This document shows, one piece after another, positions 25,817 to 34,517 of a stretch of 64,000 nucleotides of DNA (within the stretch, counting starts at the first letter, position 1; each line of letters opens with the position of its first letter). Location of the stretch: positions 558,001 to 622,000 of the forward strand of contig NZ_RPOC01000001.1 of NCBI RefSeq assembly GCF_003946915.1, read 5' to 3'. A program made the translations under genes and the position numbers. Below the pieces are notes generated by a model. That model had not been told where the DNA came from. It ran no database searches and was given only the letters and a program-made list of their open reading frames with translations. This DNA is from Flavobacterium ustbae (GTDB lineage Bacteria; Bacteroidota; Bacteroidia; Flavobacteriales; Flavobacteriaceae).

Positions 25817-27277
25817 ATGATTAAGAAGTTTATTTATCTCGAATGGAAAGCTTTTATCAGATCGGCCTCTTTTGGTAAAAATCTGGCAATGAAACTCATA
25901 ATAGGTTTTTTGATGATCTATTTTTCATTAATTTTTATGGCTATGGGAGTAGGAGCATTTTACATGCTTAAAGAAATGAAGATGGAACCATTGGTAACGG
26001 TAAATAAATTTCTGATTTACTATTTCTTATCCGATTTAATAATTCGATTATTATTACAGCCAATTCCTGTCTTGAATATTAAACCGTTACTAGTTCTTCC
26101 TTTAAGAAAACCAACCATTGTTCATTTTTCTTTAGGCAAAACCGCATTATCTTTTTTTAATTGGGTGCATGCTTTGTTTTTTATTCCATTTTCAGTTGTA
26201 TTAATTTTAAATGGTTATGATGTAGTAGAAATTATTTTCTGGAATTTAGGAATTATGGCATTAATTTATATCAATAATTTTCTGAATATTATTTTAAGTA
26301 ATATTGATAAATTATTTGTTGTATTTGTCGTGCTGGCTTTAAGTTTGGCGGCAGGTCAATATTATAACTTATTTGATGTTACGGTATTTACTACTCCATT
26401 TTTTCAGAGTTTTTATGATATTGATGGACTGTTTTTAATTCCAATTTTAATTTTAATTGGGCTCTATGCTTTTACTTTTAAATACTTCAAAAATAATTTA
26501 TACCTAGACGCTGGTCTTTCAGTAAAACATGACATTGCTTCTACAGAAAATCTTTCATGGCTAAATCAGTTTGGAACTTTAGGCACATTTCTTAAAAACG
26601 ATATTAGACTTATCAAGAGAAATAAAAGATCAAAAACGACCATTGTAATGAGTGTGATCTTTTTATTTTATGGACTCATTTTTTTTGGTAACCCGCACCA
26701 ACCGCCGGCAATGCAAATTTTTGCCGGAATATTTGTTTCGGGAGGATTTCTCTTTGTTTTTGGGCAATTTGTACCAAGCTGGGATAGTTCCTATTATCAA
26801 TTAATGATGACACAGAATATTCCGTACAGAGGCTATATAACTGCTAAGTGGTGGCTTATTGTTATTGCAACATTTATTTCTACGATATTAGCCGCTTTTT
26901 ATCTTTTTTATGGATGGGAAGTTTATCTAACAATTGTAGTTGGAGCCATTTATAATATTGGCGTAAACTCTCATTTGGTTCTTTTGGGAGGTGCATTTAC
27001 TAAAACGCCGATCGATTTGAGTAATGCCGGAGGAGCTTTTGGAGATAAAAAGGCCTTTAATGTAAATTCGATGCTTCTTTCACTGCCTAAAATATTTCTG
27101 CCTTTATTATTGTATTGGCTTGGACTTCATTTTGCAGATAAAACCGTTGCGTTAAGTTTGGTTGCTGGAGCAGGAATTTTAGGTTTTATCTTTAAAGAAA
27201 AGGTATTTACGCTAATCGAAAAAAGATATAAAATCGAGAAATATAGCACGATAAGCGCTTATAAGCAAAAGAGTTAA
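25817..27277 (+). CDS. DUF5687 family membrane protein, ABC exporter permease
   Basis: 486 residues with about twelve membrane segments in two blocks (roughly 20-235 and 275-470). It starts MIKKFIYLEWKAFIRSASFG, typical of DUF5687, a Bacteroidota family encoded with an ABC ATPase. It should form the membrane part of an ABC-2-like exporter with the ATPase at 27359. The two are separated by an 8-nt-period repeat. Substrate unknown. Confidence 0.83.
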   Translation: MIKKFIYLEWKAFIRSASFGKNLAMKLIIGFLMIYFSLIFMAMGVGAFYMLKEMKMEPLVTVNKFLIYYFLSDLIIRLLLQPIPVLNIKPLLVLPLRKPTIVHFSLGKTALSFFNWVHALFFIPFSVVLILNGYDVVEIIFWNLGIMALIYINNFLNIILSNIDKLFVVFVVLALSLAAGQYYNLFDVTVFTTPFFQSFYDIDGLFLIPILILIGLYAFTFKYFKNNLYLDAGLSVKHDIASTENLSWLNQFGTLGTFLKNDIRLIKRNKRSKTTIVMSVIFLFYGLIFFGNPHQPPAMQIFAGIFVSGGFLFVFGQFVPSWDSSYYQLMMTQNIPYRGYITAKWWLIVIATFISTILAAFYLFYGWEVYLTIVVGAIYNIGVNSHLVLLGGAFTKTPIDLSNAGGAFGDKKAFNVNSMLLSLPKIFLPLLLYWLGLHFADKTVALSLVAGAGILGFIFKEKVFTLIEKRYKIEKYSTISAYKQKS

Positions 27278-27358
27278 TTAGCCAATTAGTTAATTAGAGA
27301 ATTAGTCAATTAGATAATTAGTAATCTAAAATCTACAATCAAAAATCTAAAATTAAAA
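27276..27358. repeat. Octanucleotide-period repeat (AATTAGNN x6) plus AT-rich tract
   Basis: AATTAG recurs at 27276, 27284, 27292, 27300, 27308 and 27316, exactly every 8 bp, starting in the DUF5687 stop codon. It is followed by degenerate AATCTAAAAT units up to the ATG of the ABC ATPase. Confidence 0.8.
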
Positions 27359-28054
27359 ATGATACAAGTAAATCAGCTTTCAAAAAAATATAACGAAACG
27401 ACAGTTTTAAATATCAGTCATCTAGAAATTCCAAAAGGACAAAGTTTTGGATTGGTCGGAAATAATGGAGCAGGAAAAACAACTTTTTTCAGTTTGCTTT
27501 TAGATCTAATCCATCCTTCGACAGGATATATAAAAAGCAATGATATTCAGGTAAATACAAGCGAAAACTGGAAATCTTTTACAGGATCTTTTTTAGACGA
27601 AAATTTCCTTATCGGTTATTTAACTCCAGAAGAATATTTTTATTTTATTGGAGATTTGCGAAATCAGAATAAAGCAGATGTAGATGCATTATTAGCAAAA
27701 CACGAAGAATTTTTTAACGGCGAAATTTTGAAGAACAAAAAATACCTTCGCGATCTCTCAAAAGGAAACCAGAAAAAAGTAGGAATTATTGCCACACTTA
27801 TCGGAAATCCAGAAGTGGTTATTTTAGACGAGCCTTTTGCAAATTTAGATCCAACCACAGTGAGTCGATTAAAAAAAATTATTAAAGATTTAGCCGATAA
27901 TCCAAACGTAACTGTTTTAGTATCAAGCCATGATTTACAGCACACTGTAGAGGTTTGCAATAGAATTGTAGTCCTTAATAAAGGTGAAATAGTCAAAGAT
28001 ATTCAGACTTCAAAAGAGACCTTACAAGAACTAGAATTGTTTTTTGCGGTGTAA
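27359..28054 (+). CDS. ABC transporter ATP-binding protein
   Basis: 231 residues. Walker A GNNGAGKT is at 34-41; the signature is DLSKGNQKKVG, with LSKGN in place of the usual LSGGQ; Walker B VVILDEPFANLD lies near 152-163, and the H-loop is in SSHDLQHT. It hydrolyses ATP to drive the DUF5687 permease upstream, probably as an exporter. It is in the same operon but 81 bp away, across the octanucleotide repeat. Confidence 0.93.
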   Translation: MIQVNQLSKKYNETTVLNISHLEIPKGQSFGLVGNNGAGKTTFFSLLLDLIHPSTGYIKSNDIQVNTSENWKSFTGSFLDENFLIGYLTPEEYFYFIGDLRNQNKADVDALLAKHEEFFNGEILKNKKYLRDLSKGNQKKVGIIATLIGNPEVVILDEPFANLDPTTVSRLKKIIKDLADNPNVTVLVSSHDLQHTVEVCNRIVVLNKGEIVKDIQTSKETLQELELFFAV

Positions 28055-28144
28055 GAATTTCTATATTTAAAAAAGAACCGTATTTTTACAAATGAATATA
28101 CTAAAACCAATTTTTAGTAGTTATCTGTTTTAAACTCGTTTCTA

Positions 28145-30757
28145 TTGAAAAAGAATACTCTTAAATATAGTTTTACTCTCGTTTTTTTATTCTTTTTGAT
28201 AGCTTGTTCTACCAAAAAAAACACCTTTTTGTCTAGAAATTCCCACGCCTTAAGCACAAAATATAATATTTTGTATAATGGCGGAATTGGTTTGGATAAA
28301 GGATTAAAATCTATTCAGGCCAATAACGAGGATAATTTTTGGAAAATTTTACCAATTGAAAAAATGCAGTTTGACGAAAATTTTTCTGAAGGCGAAAAAG
28401 CTAAAAATGCCGATTTTGAAAAGGCAGAAACAAAAGCTACAAAAGCCATTCAGAAGCATTCGATGAATATTGGCGGAAGAGAGAAAAATTATCAGATTGA
28501 TGAAGCCTACTTAATGTTAGGAAAAGCAAGATATTACGATCAGCGTTTTATTCCAGCAATTGAGGCATTCAATTATATTTTATATAAATATCCCGAAAGC
28601 GATAATATTTCCATCGCAAAAATTTGGCGCGAAAAAACCAATATGCGTCTAGGTAACGATGCGGTCGCGCTTAAAAACATTAAAATTTTACTAAAAAAAA
28701 CAGATTTAGATAAACAGACTTATGCAGATGCAAATGCTCTCTTGGCAGAAGCATATCTAAATTTAGAGGAAAAAGACAGCGCTGTTTCTAAACTCAGAAT
28801 TGCAGAACAATTTACCAAAAATAATGAAGAACGCGCAAGATATCGTTTTATCCTTGGCCAGATGTATCAGGCAGAAGGAAAGCGTGACAGCGCCACTTAT
28901 TTTTACGATGCCGTTATTGATTTGAACAGAAAAGCAGATCGTAAGTACATGATGCACGCTTACGCGAAAAAAGCGCAAATGTTTGATTATGGAAAAGATA
29001 ACGATACGATTTTCTTAAAGACATTTAATAAATTGGTGACCGATCGTGAAAATCGCCCTTATTATGATGTTCTTTTTTATGAAATGGGAGTTTATTATGA
29101 TAAAAAGAAAGATCAGGAAAATGCTTTAAAACACTACAATAAATCTTTAGGAAGAAAATCTAAAGATCCCTATTTGATGGCTTCTGCCTATAGAAATATT
29201 GGGAATATGTATTTTAAAAATACAGACTATAGCATGGCAGCCAAGTACTATGACAGTACATTGGTAAAACTGGACCCTAAAACCAGAGAATATATTTATA
29301 TAGAAAAAAACAGAAAAAATCTAGATGACGTAATTAAATACGAAGCCATTGCAAAACGCAATGACAGTATTATTAAGGTGTACAATTTACCGCCGACCGA
29401 AAAGAAAGATTACTTTGAAAATTATATTGCCGAGCTTAAAAAGAAAGACGAAGCCAAAAGACTTTTACAAGAAAAGGAAAAAGAACGATTGGCCAATATC
29501 GACCGAAATTCTCAGGCAGAAATTCCTGGAAATGGAGCTGTAAATCCACAATCGCTGGGTAAACCTGTAGAACCAGAAGGAATTGGAATGCCTCCAGGAG
29601 GAAATGATAATGCAAGTTCGTTTTATTTTTATAATCCGACAACTGTTGCCTACGGAAAACTGCAGTTCAAAAAAATGTGGGGCAACAGAACTATGGGCGG
29701 AAACTGGAGATTGGCAGGAATCAAAGCAGCCAATAATGACGCGATGAATGACACTATTTCTTCAAAAGAAGTTGCCAATCCAGCACAAGATACAATTGTA
29801 CCAGAAAAATATACTGTAGCTTATTATGTAAAACAGCTTCCTACTTCGCAAACAGCTATGGATAGTATTGGTAAAGAACGTAATTTTTCGTACTACCAAT
29901 TAGGACTTATATATAAAGAGAAATTTAAAGAATATAATCTGGCAAGCAATAAACTAGAACAGTTACTTCAGAATAATCCTGAAGAAAAACTAGTCTTGCC
30001 ATCGATGTATAATTTGTACAAAATTTATCAAATTACAAATCCAGCAAAAGCAGAAGCTATAAAAGCAGAGATTTCTTCGAAATATCCAAATTCGAGGTAT
30101 GCACATATTATAAATAATAAAGAAGAGGATTCAAATTCTAGTCCCGACAAAGAATACGAAAAATGGTATAAACTTTTTGAAGAAGAACATTTTGATGAAG
30201 TCTTGGCAAATATTGATAATCTGATTAACCAATATTCTGGAGATGATATTGTTTCGAAATACGAATTACTAAAAGCCAATACTTTAGGAAAAGTAAACGG
30301 CTTAGAGGCCTACAAAAAAGGACTTGAGAATGTCGCAGTTAATTATCCAAATAGTGAAGAAGGTAAAACCGCTAGAGAAAATCTAGAAAAACAGGTTCCT
30401 ATTTTAGAGAAGCTTAATTTTACAACAACAGACACCAAAAATTGGAAAATAATATACCGAGTTTCTAATAACGATACGAAAACGGTTAAAAGAATTGAAG
30501 AAGCAATTAGAGTATTTTTGTTAGTTGAAAATTACGAAAGATTGACAACATCTTTGGATAAATACAATAAAACAGAAAGTTTTGTAGTTATTCATGGTTT
30601 AAAATCTGAAGCTTATGCAAATGATATTGCAGGAGTTTTTAGAGATGATAAGAAATATAAAATCCCAGATCAGGCAATAATTATATCAAATGATAATTAC
30701 AAAATTGTTCAGATTAAAAAGAATTTAGACGCATACATTACCCCGAAAACCCCTTAA
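28145..30757 (+). CDS. sprE: Gliding motility / type IX secretion lipoprotein SprE (PorW family)
   Basis: 870 residues from a TTG start. The lipoprotein signal ends in LIAC with Cys21. TPR-like helical repeats fill about 110-400 and 590-770; the middle is low in complexity, with a KKKDEAKRLLQEKEKER segment and a Pro/Gly linker. Length and order match SprE of Flavobacterium johnsoniae (PorW in Porphyromonas), a TPR lipoprotein needed for gliding and for secretion through the type IX system. The call is by recognition of the family; the neighbouring bactofilin and ATP synthase genes also fit what I recall of that genome. No other type IX component is in the window. Confidence 0.85.
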   Translation: MKKNTLKYSFTLVFLFFLIACSTKKNTFLSRNSHALSTKYNILYNGGIGLDKGLKSIQANNEDNFWKILPIEKMQFDENFSEGEKAKNADFEKAETKATKAIQKHSMNIGGREKNYQIDEAYLMLGKARYYDQRFIPAIEAFNYILYKYPESDNISIAKIWREKTNMRLGNDAVALKNIKILLKKTDLDKQTYADANALLAEAYLNLEEKDSAVSKLRIAEQFTKNNEERARYRFILGQMYQAEGKRDSATYFYDAVIDLNRKADRKYMMHAYAKKAQMFDYGKDNDTIFLKTFNKLVTDRENRPYYDVLFYEMGVYYDKKKDQENALKHYNKSLGRKSKDPYLMASAYRNIGNMYFKNTDYSMAAKYYDSTLVKLDPKTREYIYIEKNRKNLDDVIKYEAIAKRNDSIIKVYNLPPTEKKDYFENYIAELKKKDEAKRLLQEKEKERLANIDRNSQAEIPGNGAVNPQSLGKPVEPEGIGMPPGGNDNASSFYFYNPTTVAYGKLQFKKMWGNRTMGGNWRLAGIKAANNDAMNDTISSKEVANPAQDTIVPEKYTVAYYVKQLPTSQTAMDSIGKERNFSYYQLGLIYKEKFKEYNLASNKLEQLLQNNPEEKLVLPSMYNLYKIYQITNPAKAEAIKAEISSKYPNSRYAHIINNKEEDSNSSPDKEYEKWYKLFEEEHFDEVLANIDNLINQYSGDDIVSKYELLKANTLGKVNGLEAYKKGLENVAVNYPNSEEGKTARENLEKQVPILEKLNFTTTDTKNWKIIYRVSNNDTKTVKRIEEAIRVFLLVENYERLTTSLDKYNKTESFVVIHGLKSEAYANDIAGVFRDDKKYKIPDQAIIISNDNYKIVQIKKNLDAYITPKTP

Positions 30758-30769
30758 ATCTTAACCGCC

Positions 30770-31171
30770 ATGTTTGAAAAAGTAAAAAAAAATGGAACTG
30801 AACAATTAGGAAAAACAAACAGAATTGTAGAAGGAACCTCCATCGTAGGAGATATAGTTTCTAAAGCCGATTTTAGATTAGACGGCGAATTGATTGGAAA
30901 TTTTACTTCGCAAGGCAAAATAGTAATTGGGGCCAAAGGAGTTGTTAAAGGAGAAATTATCTGTAACAATGCAGATATTGAAGGAGAATTTCACGGAAAA
31001 ATAAAAGTACTAGAAACCCTTAATATTAAATCGACTGCTCAAATACACGGAGAAGTAGCAGTAGGAAAACTTTCTATTGAACCAGGAGCTGACTTCACAG
31101 CAACCTGTACCATGCTGGCCCATGCCAATACAGTAATCATGTTAGAAGATGGAAAAGGAACCGAACAATAA
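30770..31171 (+). CDS. Bactofilin (polymer-forming cytoskeletal protein)
   Basis: 133 residues. GTSIVGDIVSKADFRLDGEL begins the beta-helical DUF583 core of regularly spaced Gly/Ile turns (IVIGAKGVVKGEIICNNADI), flanked by short polar tails. Bactofilins polymerise without nucleotide into membrane-associated filaments. It starts 12 bp after sprE and overlaps the AtpZ gene by 23 bp, so all three are likely co-transcribed. Confidence 0.93.
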   Translation: MFEKVKKNGTEQLGKTNRIVEGTSIVGDIVSKADFRLDGELIGNFTSQGKIVIGAKGVVKGEIICNNADIEGEFHGKIKVLETLNIKSTAQIHGEVAVGKLSIEPGADFTATCTMLAHANTVIMLEDGKGTEQ

Positions 31172-31376
31172 TAGGAGAAATAAATGGTTGGCATTTATTA
31201 ATATTCCTTTTCAAATGGGGGTAATAATTTTTGTCTTCTCTTATTTCGGAACCTGGCTAGACGAGAAACATCCAAGTCCAAAAGTTTATTATAACACTAT
31301 TTTTGTATTAGTAGGCGTTGGTGTTGCATTGTATAATGTAATCCGACAAGTAAATGATATCAATAAAACAAAGTAG
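31149..31376 (+). CDS. AtpZ/AtpI family protein
   Basis: 75 residues with two membrane segments (WLAFINIPFQMGVIIFVFSY and VYYNTIFVLVGVGVALYNVI), the layout of the AtpZ/AtpI assembly proteins encoded ahead of F0F1 ATP synthase genes. It probably helps assemble or stabilise the c-ring. It overlaps the bactofilin gene by 23 bp. Confidence 0.85.
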   Translation: MEKEPNNNRRNKWLAFINIPFQMGVIIFVFSYFGTWLDEKHPSPKVYYNTIFVLVGVGVALYNVIRQVNDINKTK

Positions 31377-31433
31377 TTTGTATCTAAAATGCCTTGAGAT
31401 AAAAGTTGCATCTTTGCACTAAAATTATTTCAA

Positions 31434-31826
31434 ATGCTTTTAAAAAATTACAAACCGTTTTTTTATTTGTTATGTCTTGCTTTAGGAACTTATATAGTAC
31501 ATAAAGCAATTTTTTTCTTTAGCGAAATTAATACCGAGGATTTTCATTACAGTTTAGAATTACTGTATTTATCTTTCTTCGCGATTTCATCTTTATTATA
31601 CCTTATATTATTAATGGTAAAAAAGAAGAATTTTGAAATTGTCGGAATGGCGTTTCTATTCGGAACTTTTACCCAAATGTTATTAGCCTATTTAGCGCTG
31701 CAGCCAATCCTAAAAAACAAAACAGGAGAAACAGATGTTGAAAAATTTAGTTTTTTTATAACATTTGTGCTGTTTTTGTTATTTCAGACCCTTTTAACTG
31801 TCCGATTATTAAATGAAAAGCGTTAA
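31434..31826 (+). CDS. DUF6168 family membrane protein (AtpI-like)
   Basis: 130 residues with four membrane segments and almost no soluble part. I recognise the DUF6168 type, which in Flavobacteriaceae lies between atpZ and atpB. Its position and four-helix shape suggest an AtpI-like role in ATP synthase assembly; this is inference. CATCTTTG upstream (31409-31416) is close to a -7 box. Confidence 0.72.
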   Translation: MLLKNYKPFFYLLCLALGTYIVHKAIFFFSEINTEDFHYSLELLYLSFFAISSLLYLILLMVKKKNFEIVGMAFLFGTFTQMLLAYLALQPILKNKTGETDVEKFSFFITFVLFLLFQTLLTVRLLNEKR

Positions 31827-31873
31827 AATAACAATTCTTTAAAACAAGGTTTAAAAATAATTTTTCATATCCT

Positions 31874-31902
31874 TTTGAATATTAATAAAAAATGTACCTT
31901 TG
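31874..31902 (+). promoter_or_regulatory. Canonical Bacteroidota promoter for atpB (TTTG-N17-TACCTTTG)
   Basis: The -33 box TTTG (31874-31877) and -7 box TACCTTTG (31895-31902) are 17 bp apart, the best promoter match in the window. It rules out an in-frame TTG start at 31875 and supports the ATG at 31944, with a leader of about 37 nt. Confidence 0.78.
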
Positions 31903-31943
31903 CACCAAATTTTAGAAACGTAAAAAATAAGATTTTCCACGAT

Positions 31944-33119
31944 ATGGTGATTTCAAACAAACCACTCCGCTTTATTCTTGCCGCTTTTGTAGCTTCTCTA
32001 CCTATAATGGGTTTTGCAAATCCAGAGAATGACACGACGCATGTTCAAACTGAAACTGCTCACGAAGAGAAAGTAGTTTCACATAATGCTCACCAAGAAG
32101 GAGAGCATGTTGCTCTTGATCCAAAGGCAAAAGTGGATGCTTATATTGATCACCACTTACAAGATTCTCATGACTTCGTTTTCTTTTCAGATGAAAAAGA
32201 AAACAAGCACTATGGTTTTCCATTACCAGTTATTCTTATTGATGGAGGTTTAAAAGTTTTCTCTTCTTCAAAATTACACCACGGAGAAGAAGTTGCAGAA
32301 GTTGATGGTAGCTACTACAAATTAGTTCATGGTAAAATTTACAAAACAGATGCAGCCGGAACAATCAACTTTGATGAGCACGGTCATCCATCAAACGAAA
32401 AACCATTAGATTTTTCAATCACTAAAAATGTTGTTTCAATGCTTTTCGTATCAGTATTATTATTTATAATGTTTACTGGTTTAGCAAAATCATATAAAAA
32501 AGGACCAATCCCAACAGGATTTGGTAGAGTTTTAGAACCGCTTGTAATTTTCATCAGAGATGAAATCGCTGTTCCAAATATTGGAGAGAAAAAATACCGT
32601 AAATATATGGGTTACCTATTAACTGTGTTTTTCTTCGTTTGGGTTTTAAACTTATTAGGAATGACTCCGCTAGGAATCAACGTAACAGGAAACATCGCTA
32701 TCACAGTTTGTTTAGCGGCCTTTACATTTATCATTACTCAATTTAGTGCAAACAAAGATTATTGGGGACACATCTTCTGGATGCCAGGAGTGCCAGTTCC
32801 AATGAAAATTATCTTAGCTCCAATTGAGGTTTTAGGAACATTAACAAAACCATTCGCATTATTAATTCGTTTGTACGCAAACATTACTGCAGGTCACGTA
32901 GTAATTATGAGTTTGATTGCAATGATTTTTGTTGGAAAAAATTTAGCAGCAGATTTACCAATCTCATTAGGATTAACTTTGTTTATCTCTGTTATTGAAG
33001 TTTTAGTTGCATTTTTACAAGCGTTTATCTTCACAATGTTATCATCATTGTTTATTGGTATGGCTGTTCAAGATCATGATCACGCTCACCACCACGAAGA
33101 CGAAACTGCGATTATTTAA
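31944..33119 (+). CDS. atpB: F0F1 ATP synthase subunit a
   Basis: 391 residues. The N-terminus has a signal-like helix and a long His/Glu-rich extension, as usual in Bacteroidota AtpB. The C-terminal half has the subunit a helices with LTKPFALLIRLYANITAGHV, which carries the essential proton-channel arginine. It forms the stator channel beside the c-ring in the inner membrane. The upstream promoter defines this start. Confidence 0.95.
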   Translation: MVISNKPLRFILAAFVASLPIMGFANPENDTTHVQTETAHEEKVVSHNAHQEGEHVALDPKAKVDAYIDHHLQDSHDFVFFSDEKENKHYGFPLPVILIDGGLKVFSSSKLHHGEEVAEVDGSYYKLVHGKIYKTDAAGTINFDEHGHPSNEKPLDFSITKNVVSMLFVSVLLFIMFTGLAKSYKKGPIPTGFGRVLEPLVIFIRDEIAVPNIGEKKYRKYMGYLLTVFFFVWVLNLLGMTPLGINVTGNIAITVCLAAFTFIITQFSANKDYWGHIFWMPGVPVPMKIILAPIEVLGTLTKPFALLIRLYANITAGHVVIMSLIAMIFVGKNLAADLPISLGLTLFISVIEVLVAFLQAFIFTMLSSLFIGMAVQDHDHAHHHEDETAII

Positions 33120-33153
33120 TTTTAGAAGTTTAATTTTATATATATAAATACTT

Positions 33154-33351
33154 ATGGGAACAATTCCAACTTTAGTAGGTGCTGGTTTAGTAGTAATCGG
33201 TGCAGGTTTAGGTTTAGGTAAAATCGGTGGATCTGCTATGGACGCTATTGCTCGTCAGCCAGAAGCTGCTGGTAAAATCCAAACTGCGATGATTATTATC
33301 GCTGCTTTATTAGAAGGTTTAGCATTCGCTGCTTTAATCTTAGGAAAATAA
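33154..33351 (+). CDS. atpE: F0F1 ATP synthase subunit c
   Basis: 65 residues forming a two-helix hairpin with the polar loop IARQPEAAG and the ion-binding carboxylate in AALLEGLAFA. The residue after the glutamate is Gly, not Ser or Thr, so the Na+-binding pattern is absent and proton coupling is expected. A stable hairpin follows at 33366-33400. Confidence 0.96.
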   Translation: MGTIPTLVGAGLVVIGAGLGLGKIGGSAMDAIARQPEAAGKIQTAMIIIAALLEGLAFAALILGK

Positions 33352-33365
33352 TAAAGAAAAAAAAT

Positions 33366-33400
33366 AACAGCATCTTTAACGGTTGGTTAAAGATGTTGTT
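33366..33400 (+). promoter_or_regulatory. 15-bp hairpin between atpE and atpF
   Basis: 33366-33380 pairs with 33386-33400 across a 5-nt loop, all Watson-Crick except one G-U pair. There is no T-run, so attenuation or mRNA stabilisation is likelier than full termination. It would favour the multicopy c subunit over downstream genes. Confidence 0.65.
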
Positions 33401-33441
33401 ACTTTAAAAAAGAAATTAAATATTTAATATAGTTATATAAA

Positions 33442-33942
33442 ATGGATAAGTTAATTAACGATTTTTCATTCGGATTATTCTTCTGGCAAGCTTTAATCTT
33501 AGTAATACTAATTTTGCTTTTAGTAAAATTTGCTTGGAAACCAATAATGGAATCTATTACTGCAAGAGAAGAAGGTATTAAAAATGCATTGCTTTCTGCT
33601 GAAAACGCAAAGAGAGAAATGGAAAATTTACAAGCAGACAATCAAAGAATTTTGAATGAAGCTCGTGCTGAACGTGACGCGATGTTAAAAGAAGCTCGTG
33701 AAATGAAAGAGAAAATGATTGCTGATTCTAAAAACGAAGCACAAGAAGCAGGTCAAAAAATGATTGATCAAGCTAAAGCGGCTATCGAAAGCGAAAAAAA
33801 TGCTGCAATGGCAGAATTGAAATCTCAAGTTTCTACACTATCATTAAGTATCGCTGAAAAATTATTGAAAGAAGAATTATCTAACAAAGAATCTCAAACT
33901 AAATTGGTTGAGAAAATGTTAGGTGACGTAAAGTTAAACTAA
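33442..33942 (+). CDS. atpF: F0F1 ATP synthase subunit b
   Basis: 166 residues: one N-terminal membrane helix (LFFWQALILVILILLLVKF) and a long charged coiled coil from about 35 to 150, the normal peripheral-stalk architecture. It links subunit a to the F1 head. The delta subunit gene starts 4 bp later. Confidence 0.95.
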   Translation: MDKLINDFSFGLFFWQALILVILILLLVKFAWKPIMESITAREEGIKNALLSAENAKREMENLQADNQRILNEARAERDAMLKEAREMKEKMIADSKNEAQEAGQKMIDQAKAAIESEKNAAMAELKSQVSTLSLSIAEKLLKEELSNKESQTKLVEKMLGDVKLN

Positions 33943-33946
33943 GATT

Positions 33947-34480
33947 ATGGCAAGTACAAGAGCAGCAATTCGTTATGCAAAAGCAATTCTAGACTTAGCA
34001 AACTCTAAAGGTGTTGCCGAAGCTGTCAATAACGATATGAAATCAATTGCTTCTGCAATTGAAACAAATGAAGAATTGAGTACGTTTATTCAAAACCCAA
34101 CTACTACGGTTGAAGTTAAAGAAGGTGCTCTTTTAGAAGTTTTCGCAAATGTAAATGGAGTGACAAAAGGATTATTCCGCTTATTATTCGAAAACAAAAG
34201 ATTTGAAATTCTAGGTGCAATTGCATTAGAATACAATAAATTATTTGATGAAAATAATGGTGTTGAAGTAGCGAAAGTTACAACAGCGATCCCTATGGAT
34301 GCTGCTTTAGAAGCTAAAGTTTTAGCAAAAGTGGCAACTTTATCAGATAAAAAAATTACGATTGAAAATATAGTAGATCCTTCAATTATTGGTGGATTTA
34401 TTTTGAGAATAGGAGATAATCAATACAACGCTTCTGTTGCAAATAGATTACAAGTATTAAAAAGAGAGTTAAGTAATTAG
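33947..34480 (+). CDS. atpH: F0F1 ATP synthase subunit delta
   Basis: 177 residues. AIRYAKAILDLA at the N-terminus and PSIIGGFILRIGDNQYNASV near the C-terminus are the standard OSCP/delta signatures. It connects the peripheral stalk to the alpha subunits. It lies in the usual F-H-A-G order. Confidence 0.94.
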   Translation: MASTRAAIRYAKAILDLANSKGVAEAVNNDMKSIASAIETNEELSTFIQNPTTTVEVKEGALLEVFANVNGVTKGLFRLLFENKRFEILGAIALEYNKLFDENNGVEVAKVTTAIPMDAALEAKVLAKVATLSDKKITIENIVDPSIIGGFILRIGDNQYNASVANRLQVLKRELSN

Positions 34481-34517
34481 TTTTATAACACAAAAAGTGT
34501 CTAAATTATAAATTAAG

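Noticed and set aside
31875..31943. Longer atpB reading frame starting with TTG at 31875
   Set aside because: The TTG is part of the -33 box and the next codons cover the -7 box of a canonical promoter; the signal-like N-terminus begins at ATG 31944.
32002..32223. Antisense open frame over atpB
   Set aside because: It is a shadow of the His/Glu-rich N-terminal region of atpB; no start signals or family resemblance.
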